Origin: JAQBXX01 sp947085325
GTDB taxonomy: Bacteria > Pseudomonadota > Gammaproteobacteria > SURF-13
Assembly (NCBI GenBank): GCA_947085325.1
Contig: CAMTVY010000009.1
Span: 1 to 11,388, forward strand
Direction: 5' to 3'
Length of the DNA stretch: 11,388 bases
Shown: in pieces, positions 6,357-11,388 of the stretch
Position numbering within the stretch: position 1 is the stretch's first letter
Layout: the number at the start of each line of letters is the position of its first letter
Made by a program: the position numbers and the translations under genes
Notes under the pieces: model-generated
What the model saw: the letters and a program-made list of their open reading frames with translations, nothing else
Database searches by the model: none
Told to the model about the DNA's origin: nothing

Positions 6357-8517
6357 TGAGCTTCCCTCCGGACAACGCCTCAAGCACCTGATCCTTGGGC
6401 CCGTCAGCAACGATTCTGCCGCCTTCGACGACAATCAGACGATCGACCAGCGTCAGCATCGAGGCGCGATGCGTTACCAGAATCAAGGTCTTGCCGGCCA
6501 GGTGCGACTTGATCCTGGCCTTGAAGTTTTCCTCCGAGCGGTTGTCCAATGAGTTGGTCGGCTCGTCCAGCAGCAGTATCATCGGATCCAGCAGTAATGC
6601 CCGGGCAATGACGATGGATTGCCGCTGCCCGCCCGACAAGCCGTCTCCCCGCTCGCCCACCGGCATATCGAAGCCTTGAGGGTGGCGGTTCACGAAATCG
6701 GTTACCCCGGCAATTTCCGCTGCCCGCAGCATTGCCTTGTCATCGACGTAGGGGGCCCCGATCACGATGTTTTCCTTGACGCTGCCGAAGAACAGCAGCG
6801 GATCCTGCTGCACGTAACCGACATTCCGCCGCAGGTCGGCGGGATCGATCTGCTGCTGATCGACGCCGTCAACCCAGATCGACCCGGAGGCCGGCTGATA
6901 CAGTCCCAGGATGAGTTTTTCAATGGTGGATTTGCCCGAGCCGATACGCCCGATGATGCCGACCCGCTCCCTGGGCGCAATCTTGAAGGATATTTTGCTC
7001 AGCGCCTCCACCGGCTGTCCCGGATAGGCGAAGCTGACATTCTGAAACTCGATTGCCCCTTCGAAGCCCGGGCGGTTGACGAATTGCTTGCCCGGCGGGC
7101 GCTCGGTCGGCAGGTTCATGATGCTGTTCAGACCCTGGAGTGCCGATCTGGCATGGTGGAAACGGGTGGACAGGGCCGCCACCTGGGACAGGGGGGCCAG
7201 AATCCGCCCCGCCAGCAGCGTGCAGGCGATAAGACCGCCCAACGACAGGGATTTGTCGGAGATCAAATAGACACCGACGACGACGACGCCCACGGTTGCG
7301 AGTTGCTGCACAAAAACGGAGGAGTTGACGGCGGCGGCGGACAGCAGCCGCGCGGTCAGGCCAAGCTTGGCAATCTGGCCGACGGTCTGCTCCCAACGGC
7401 GCTGCACCGGGCTTTCCGCGCCCAGCGCCTTGATCGTCTCCAGCCCGCCCAGGGTTTCGATGAGGGCCGACTGGCGCTGGGCAGTCGCCCGGAATGTTTC
7501 GCCGATGACGCGCGACAAGGGCTTTTGCAGGATGAGGCTCGGTATCAGAATCAGCGGGATTGCCACCAGCGGCACCAGCACGACGAGGCCTCCCACCCAC
7601 CAGACGACCAGCAGGAAGAGCAGGACAAAGGGCAGGTCAATAAGCGTCACTATGGTGGCGGAGGTTAGGAATTCCCGGAACGATTCAAACTCATGCAGGT
7701 TGTTGGCGAACGCACCAACGGACTTCGGGCGTGCCTCCATGCGTATGGCAAGCACCTTTTCAAGAATCGTCGCGGAAAGAATAATGTCGACTTTTTTCCC
7801 GGCGATATCGACAAAATATCCGCGCAGGCTGCGCATGAGAAAATCGAAAACAAAGACGATGGCCACGCCGATCGCCAGCACCCAGAGGGTTGAGAATGTC
7901 TGGTTCGGCACCACCCGGTCATACACATTCATGACGAACAGCGGTGTAACCAGCGCGAATACGTTGATCAGGAAGGACGCTACCAGAACCTCGGCATAAA
8001 TCGGCCACGACTGCTTCAGCGTATCCCAGAACCAGTGGCCGCCCTGCGGCAACGGTGACGCGTCGGCACGCTCGTCGAACTTGAAGACCGGCCGGACGAA
8101 GATCGCATAACCGGTATAGCTGCTCTCGATCGCCTCCGGATCCAGCTTGATCTCGCCGTCCCCCGACTCCGGCTGGATGATGCGCAACTGGCCGCCTTCC
8201 TCTCTTTCCAGCAGGATGCAGGCGTCGCCGTCCTGCAGCAACAGGACAGCCGGTAGCGTGAGATTCGAGATTTCCGCAAGCGACCGCTTGATGATGCGGG
8301 CAGAGAGATTGGCGCGTGCCGCCGCCCGAATGAAAAGTTCGGGCGTCAGGCGGGATTCCTCCAGCGGAAGTCCGGCCGTCAGTGACTGGGCCGAATGCGG
8401 TTGATGCTGGATACGGGTGAGTATGGCCAGGCAGTTCGCCAAAGGGTCATCGGGCAGGAGCGCCTCTTTAGGGACTGTCCATTCCTTGGTTTCTGGTGCC
8501 TTATCCGTCGGAGACAT
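6340..8517 (-). CDS. LapB-like type I secretion ABC transporter with degenerate C39-like domain
   Basis: The product is 725 residues, the normal length for fused type I secretion exporters. Residues about 22-142 match the C39-peptidase-like domain that opens these proteins. The catalytic His is not seen (LLQDGDACILL where a His would stand), and Cys29 lacks the usual CG context and upstream Gln, so it should bind substrate rather than cut it, as in HlyB/LapB-type exporters. Membrane helices lie at about 173-195, 209-227, 286-305, 308-330, 400-420 and 424-445. The ATPase domain (about 488-725) is complete: Walker A GRIGSGKST (523-531), Q-loop Q570, LSGGQ (627-631), Walker B MILLLDEPT with D651/E652, and H683. 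It should export an unfolded, C-terminally signalled protein, typically an RTX or giant adhesin, together with the adaptor overlapping its 3' end. The substrate gene is not in the window. The start at 8517 has AAGG six bases upstream. Confidence 0.92.
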   Translation of the reverse strand: MSPTDKAPETKEWTVPKEALLPDDPLANCLAILTRIQHQPHSAQSLTAGLPLEESRLTPELFIRAAARANLSARIIKRSLAEISNLTLPAVLLLQDGDACILLEREEGGQLRIIQPESGDGEIKLDPEAIESSYTGYAIFVRPVFKFDERADASPLPQGGHWFWDTLKQSWPIYAEVLVASFLINVFALVTPLFVMNVYDRVVPNQTFSTLWVLAIGVAIVFVFDFLMRSLRGYFVDIAGKKVDIILSATILEKVLAIRMEARPKSVGAFANNLHEFESFREFLTSATIVTLIDLPFVLLFLLVVWWVGGLVVLVPLVAIPLILIPSLILQKPLSRVIGETFRATAQRQSALIETLGGLETIKALGAESPVQRRWEQTVGQIAKLGLTARLLSAAAVNSSVFVQQLATVGVVVVGVYLISDKSLSLGGLIACTLLAGRILAPLSQVAALSTRFHHARSALQGLNSIMNLPTERPPGKQFVNRPGFEGAIEFQNVSFAYPGQPVEALSKISFKIAPRERVGIIGRIGSGKSTIEKLILGLYQPASGSIWVDGVDQQQIDPADLRRNVGYVQQDPLLFFGSVKENIVIGAPYVDDKAMLRAAEIAGVTDFVNRHPQGFDMPVGERGDGLSGGQRQSIVIARALLLDPMILLLDEPTNSLDNRSEENFKARIKSHLAGKTLILVTHRASMLTLVDRLIVVEGGRIVADGPKDQVLEALSGGKLNVAKS

Positions 8518-8541
8518 CGCGCGCCTTATTATTTAGGGAAG

Positions 8542-8574
8542 CTCTGAAAAACCCGGCCCTGGGATTTTTCAGAG
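8542..8574. repeat. 10-bp perfect inverted repeat in the leader of the ABC exporter gene
   Basis: CTCTGAAAAA (8542-8551) and TTTTTCAGAG (8565-8574) are exact reverse complements, and inside them CCC (8552-8554) can pair with GGG (8561-8563) with one bulged base. The structure ends 25 bases before the exporter's start codon, read leftwards. The A5-GC-T5 core resembles a short bidirectional terminator, so it could be an attenuator if the promoter lies to its right. It could also be an insertion-sequence end. Confidence 0.45.
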
Positions 8575-8686
8575 ACGAAAAGCAAAACATGATCGCTTTG
8601 ACTCCAAGATTAGACCACAGCAGATGTCATAGACGCCTAGCATACTGGAGTCTGCCGGAAGATCAAGGTCTGGCGACCCGGCGGCT

Positions 8687-8707
8687 GCCGGCTATCCTCG
8701 CGCCGGC
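8687..8707. repeat. GCCGGC pair flanking 9 bases, just before the tRNA-like gene
   Basis: GCCGGC at 8687-8692 and 8702-8707 can form a six-pair hairpin and ends one base before the tRNA-like sequence. Because GCCGGC is itself palindromic and the area is G+C rich, chance is a fair explanation. Confidence 0.2.
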
Positions 8708-8708
8708 G

Positions 8709-8793
8709 TGAGCGGTGACCGGGCGGTCGAGCGCGGCGGGCTTGAAAACCGTTGACCCGCAAGGGTCCGGGGGTTCGAATCCCTCCCTCTCAG
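8709..8793 (+). tRNA. tRNA-Ser(UGA)-like gene, degenerate, possibly a pseudogene
   Basis: The 3' two thirds are a textbook serine tRNA: anticodon loop CTTGAAA (8741-8747) with anticodon TGA at 8743-8745, the long variable arm GACCC-GCAA-GGGTC (8754-8767), and a T arm GGGGG-TTCGAAT-CCCTC (8769-8785). The 5' part is damaged. The acceptor pairing TGAGCGG/CCTCTCA has a C-T mismatch. The D stem ACC/CGC (8718-8720 and 8732-8734) keeps only one pair. The near-universal A14 appears to be G, and the anticodon stem closes with G-A. The end reads CCG instead of CCA after discriminator G8793. These losses argue for a pseudogene or remnant, although the length and D-loop GG are still recognisable. The argA stop codon begins at 8797, immediately past it. 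Seeing a working tRNA-Ser(UGA) elsewhere in the genome would support decay. Confidence 0.6.
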
Positions 8794-8796
8794 CCG

Positions 8797-10122
8797 CTAT
8801 ATGACTTTCTTCACCAGCACCTTCGAATTGCGCCGGTAGTTATAGAGCTGCTGCCGCGCGACCGGCAGGGCCTTGATGTCCGCCGCCGTGAAGCCACGCT
8901 CCACAAACCAGTGCGCCGTGCGCGTGGTGAGCACCAGCATGCGCTTGATCTTCTGCTGTTTCGCCGTGCGCTCCATGTATTCCAGCAGCGCCTCGCCCCG
9001 GCCCGAGTCCTGGTAGTCCGGATGCACGACCAGACAGGCCAGCTCGCCGCAGCCCTCCTTGATGTAAGGATACAGCGCGGCGCAGGCGATGATGGCGTTG
9101 TCACGCTCCATCACCGTGAAGTGGCCAATCTCGGTCTCCAGCCGTTCCCGCGAGCGGCGCACCAGCACGCCCTCGTCCTCCAGAGGCGAGATCAACTCCA
9201 GGATGCCGCCAACGTCGTCGATGGTCGCCGGGCGCGTGTCTTCGTAGACATCCGCCGAGATCAGTGTGCCTATGCCGTCGCGGGTAAATAATTCGAGCAG
9301 CAGGGCGCCGTCGGTGTGGCGGCTGATGAGATGCACGCGGCGCACGCCCTTGCGGCAGGCATGAATCGCACCGCTGACCAGGCGCTTGATGCCTGTTGTC
9401 AACGCGCTTTTGGCAGCAAGCATTTTTTGCGCCGCGCCGGGCTGTAGTTGCCGCACCAGCTGCTTTTTCGCATCCAGCACACCGGCCCCCTCGACCATGT
9501 GCAGCAGTTTGTCGGCGCGCAATTCGACAGCGACTGCCGCGGCAACGTCTTCGGCGGAGAGATTGAACACCTCGCCGCTGGGCGAATATCCGACGGGAGA
9601 GACCAGCACGACGGCGCCGTCATCGAGCGCCTGCCGGATGCCCTCGACATCCACGCGCCGCACCTCGCCGGTATGTTGATAATCCACGCCGCCGCGCACG
9701 CCGAGCGGGCGTGCGGTGACGAAGTTGCCGGAGGCCACGCGTATGCGTGCGCCCGCCATCGGTGAATTGGCGAGGCCCATGGAGAGCAGCGCCTCGATCT
9801 CGACGCGCACGCTGCCCGCGGCCTCCTTCACACAGGCAAGCGCGGCGGCGTCAGTCACGCGCAGGCCATTGGCATAACGCATCTTGATCCCGCGCTCGCG
9901 CAACCGCGCCTCGATCTGCGGACGCGCACCGTGCACCAGCACTACACGCACGCCGAGCGCGTTGAGCAGCGCGACGTCATGGATGAAGTGCGCGAATTTC
10001 GCATCTGCCACCGCCTCACCCCCGAACGCAATGACGAACGTACGCGCGCGGTGGGCATTGATATAAGGCGAGGAATGACGAAACCAGTTTACAAATGCAG
10101 CGTGGCTGTTTTTTTCAGACAT
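8797..10122 (-). CDS. argA: Amino-acid N-acetyltransferase (N-acetylglutamate synthase)
   Basis: The product is 441 residues, close to the 443 of E. coli ArgA, and transfers acetyl from acetyl-CoA to L-glutamate, the first step of arginine biosynthesis in the cytoplasm. Residues 1 to about 290 form the amino-acid-kinase-like domain that binds arginine for feedback inhibition (AFGGEAV at 32-38, VLVHGARPQIEARL at 61-74, VVLVSPVGYSPSGEVFNLSAEDVA). Residues about 293-441 form the GNAT acetyltransferase domain, with LACLVVHPDYQDSGRGEALL (361-380) carrying the acetyl-CoA loop and WFVERGF (405-411). The C-terminal YNYRRNSKVLVKK is characteristic of ArgA. It starts 44 bases after msrB and may be cotranscribed with it, but a TATAAT box lies in that gap, so it may also have its own promoter. 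Its stop abuts the tRNA-Ser-like sequence with no room for a terminator. Confidence 0.96.
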   Translation of the reverse strand: MSEKNSHAAFVNWFRHSSPYINAHRARTFVIAFGGEAVADAKFAHFIHDVALLNALGVRVVLVHGARPQIEARLRERGIKMRYANGLRVTDAAALACVKEAAGSVRVEIEALLSMGLANSPMAGARIRVASGNFVTARPLGVRGGVDYQHTGEVRRVDVEGIRQALDDGAVVLVSPVGYSPSGEVFNLSAEDVAAAVAVELRADKLLHMVEGAGVLDAKKQLVRQLQPGAAQKMLAAKSALTTGIKRLVSGAIHACRKGVRRVHLISRHTDGALLLELFTRDGIGTLISADVYEDTRPATIDDVGGILELISPLEDEGVLVRRSRERLETEIGHFTVMERDNAIIACAALYPYIKEGCGELACLVVHPDYQDSGRGEALLEYMERTAKQQKIKRMLVLTTRTAHWFVERGFTAADIKALPVARQQLYNYRRNSKVLVKKVI

Positions 10123-10150
10123 GGCGAACGCCCATCACAAGGAGACGCGC

Positions 10151-10156
10151 ATTATA
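10151..10156 (-). promoter_or_regulatory. Consensus -10 box TATAAT upstream of argA
   Basis: Read on the minus strand, TATAAT lies 28 bases before the argA start codon, in the gap after msrB. A start about seven bases downstream would leave a leader of about 20 bases. No convincing -35 hexamer is found at 16-18 bases, where the sequence is the A-rich end of msrB, so the promoter may be weak or activator dependent. Confidence 0.4.
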
Positions 10157-10166
10157 CGCGCAGAAC

Positions 10167-10565
10167 TCACTTTTTCACTTCCAATTTGAGCACCGCCGAA
10201 TTGATGCAATACCTTAGCCCCGTCGGCTTTGGGCCGTCCGGGAACACATGGCCGAGATGGGCATCGCATACGCTGCACAGCACCTCGGTTCGGCGCATGA
10301 AAAGGTTATTATCCGCTTTTGTGGTGACGTTCTCTTCGCTGACCGGCGCCCAATAGCTCGGCCAGCCGGTACCGGAATCGAACTTGGCCTCCGCACCGAA
10401 CAACTCATTGCCGCAGCATACACAGCGGTATACACCCGCTTGCTTGCAGTCGTAATACTCGCCGGTAAACGCGCGTTCGGTACCGTGTCCACGCGCAATT
10501 TCGTACTGCTGCGGCGTCAGCAGTTTTTTCCACTCCGCAGCGGATTTGACCACCTTTTCCCTCAT
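10167..10565 (-). CDS. msrB: Peptide-methionine (R)-S-oxide reductase
   Basis: The product is 132 residues, full length for a stand-alone MsrB. It reduces the R-epimer of methionine sulfoxide in proteins, repairing oxidative damage in the cytoplasm. Zinc-binding Cys pairs are at C48/C51 (RCVCCG) and C97/C100 (LCSVCDAHLGH). The catalytic Cys is C120 in RYCINSAVL. The hallmark HGTERAFTGEY, DSGTGWPSY and HVFPDGPKPTG segments are present. Position 66 is Thr (SGTGWPS), where E. coli MsrB has the resolving Cys (SGCGWPS), so regeneration must use another cysteine or act directly through a reductant, as in other Cys-poor MsrB proteins. The start ATG at 10565 is 12 bases past the ilvD stop, and its AGAGG ribosome binding site begins inside the ilvD TAG, so the two genes are very likely cotranscribed. 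Confidence 0.96.
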   Translation of the reverse strand: MREKVVKSAAEWKKLLTPQQYEIARGHGTERAFTGEYYDCKQAGVYRCVCCGNELFGAEAKFDSGTGWPSYWAPVSEENVTTKADNNLFMRRTEVLCSVCDAHLGHVFPDGPKPTGLRYCINSAVLKLEVKK

Positions 10566-10577
10566 ACCCCTTTGCCT

Positions 10578-11388
10578 CTAATCCGTCACCGCGCCCAGGC
10601 TGCTGCTCGATACCTGTTTGGCGTACTTGGCCAGCACGCCGCGCGTGTAACGCGGCGCGGGCGGCTGCCATGCTTTGCTTCGGCGCGCGAGTTCGGCGTC
10701 GGGCACGTTGAGTTGCAGCAAACGCGCATCGGCGTCTATGGTGATGGAATCGCCCTCCTGAACCAGCGCGATAGCGCCGCCCACGGCTGCCTCCGGCGCA
10801 ACGTGGCCCACCACCATGCCGTAGGTGCCGCCGGAGAAGCGTCCGTCGGTAATCAGCCCCACGCTGTCGCCCAGACCCGCGCCGACCAAGGTGGAGGTGG
10901 GCGACAGCATTTCGCGCATGCCGGGCCCGCCCTTGGGGCCTTCGTAGCGGATCACCACGATATCGCCGGGCTTGATTTTCTGCGCCAAGACAGCTTCCAT
11001 GCAAGACTCCTCGGATTCAAACACGCGCGCCGGACCAGTGATTTTGACCAGCTTGAAGCCGGTGATTTTCGCTACCGACCCTTCTGGTGAAAGATTACCC
11101 TTGAGGATGGCGAGATGTCCTTGCGCATACATAGGATTGTTCCACGGGCGGATCACCTCTTGATCCTGGCGCGGCTGTTCCGGTATATCTTTCAACACTT
11201 CCGCGACGGTCTGGCCAGTAATGGTCAGCGCATCGCCGTGCAACACGCCGTGCGCGAGCAATATCTTCATCACCTGCTGAATCCCGCCGGCCCGGTGCAG
11301 ATCGGTGGCGACATATTGGCCCGACGGTTTCAAATCGCACAGCACCGGCACGCGCGCGCGCATGGTTTCGATGTCATCGATGACGAGC
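10578..11388 (-). CDS. ilvD: Dihydroxy-acid dehydratase, C-terminal half (partial, runs off right edge)
   Basis: The frame stays open to the right edge (it enters reading LVIDDIETMRARVPVLCDL), so the ATG at 11363 is internal and the true start lies outside. The visible 269 residues cover the C-terminal half of IlvD, an iron-sulfur enzyme that dehydrates 2,3-dihydroxy acids to 2-keto acids in valine, leucine and isoleucine synthesis. Family landmarks are CDLKPSGQYVATDLHRAGG, ILKGNLSPEGSVAKITG, IRYEGPKGGPGMREML with its conserved Glu, and LITDGRFSGGTYGMVVGHVA, which holds the catalytic Ser of the RFSGG motif. Most of the cluster-ligand cysteines would be in the missing half. The gene ends in VTD-TAG at 10578 and is followed by msrB with a 12-base gap. 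Upstream regulation cannot be seen. Confidence 0.96.
   Translation of the reverse strand, partial: LVIDDIETMRARVPVLCDLKPSGQYVATDLHRAGGIQQVMKILLAHGVLHGDALTITGQTVAEVLKDIPEQPRQDQEVIRPWNNPMYAQGHLAILKGNLSPEGSVAKITGFKLVKITGPARVFESEESCMEAVLAQKIKPGDIVVIRYEGPKGGPGMREMLSPTSTLVGAGLGDSVGLITDGRFSGGTYGMVVGHVAPEAAVGGAIALVQEGDSITIDADARLLQLNVPDAELARRSKAWQPPAPRYTRGVLAKYAKQVSSSSLGAVTD

Noticed and set aside
6619..7668. Long plus-strand open frame (349 codons) antisense to the ABC exporter
   Set aside because: Its product is low-complexity in Arg, Gly, Asp and Gln, and the opposite strand carries all ABC motifs; it is a mirror of that gene.
8091..8454. Active C39 bacteriocin-processing peptidase in the ABC exporter
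   Set aside because: The catalytic His and the Gln before the Cys are not found, so cleavage of a double-glycine leader is not supported.
10248..11090. Plus-strand open frame (280 codons) across msrB and ilvD
   Set aside because: It crosses two well-recognised minus-strand genes and shows no family features.
1..11388. CRISPR array, prophage or transposase genes
   Set aside because: No regularly spaced repeats and no integrase, transposase or phage structural motifs were seen on either strand.

Overview
The window looks like a piece of a gammaproteobacterial chromosome of moderately high G+C (estimated by eye at about 60%). The reasons are a fused kinase-like/GNAT ArgA of the enterobacterial type, an ilvD-msrB-argA run, a LapB/LapC-like type I secretion pair, and two intergenic inverted repeats of REP-like appearance. 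I cannot name a genus. Every confident protein gene but one is on the minus strand.

Left part (1-3983): a partial LuxR/CsgD-like regulator with a degenerate receiver domain runs off the left edge. To its right, past a 14-bp inverted repeat, lies a two-gene signalling unit read leftwards: a soluble GAF-PAS-HisKA-HATPase sensor kinase, then 13 bases further on a receiver-GGDEF-EAL response regulator. The GGDEF signature is altered to VGDEF while all EAL signatures are intact, so the predicted net output is breakdown of cyclic di-GMP.

Middle (3984-8708): a 381-base divergent intergenic region carries a tandem direct repeat, a palindrome and an 8-bp inverted repeat. It leads into the only plus-strand gene, an unassigned 114-residue protein with a HicB/UPF0150-like N-terminal half. 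That gene converges on a two-gene type I secretion operon: a LapB-like ABC exporter with a degenerate C39-like domain, overlapped by 17 bases by a LapC/HlyD-like adaptor. The secreted substrate and the outer-membrane TolC-like pore are not in the window. In known Lap-type systems cyclic di-GMP controls surface retention of a giant adhesin, so the phosphodiesterase and regulator nearby make a plausible but unproven functional link.

Right part (8709-11388): a degenerate tRNA-Ser(UGA)-like gene abuts the stop codon of argA end to end. Then come argA (first step of arginine biosynthesis), msrB (methionine sulfoxide repair) and the C-terminal half of ilvD (branched-chain amino acid biosynthesis), all read leftwards with 44-base and 12-base gaps. 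This is ordinary core metabolism, and the tRNA remnant marks a possible boundary between it and the more accessory secretion/signalling genes. I see no transposase, integrase, CRISPR array or phage gene.
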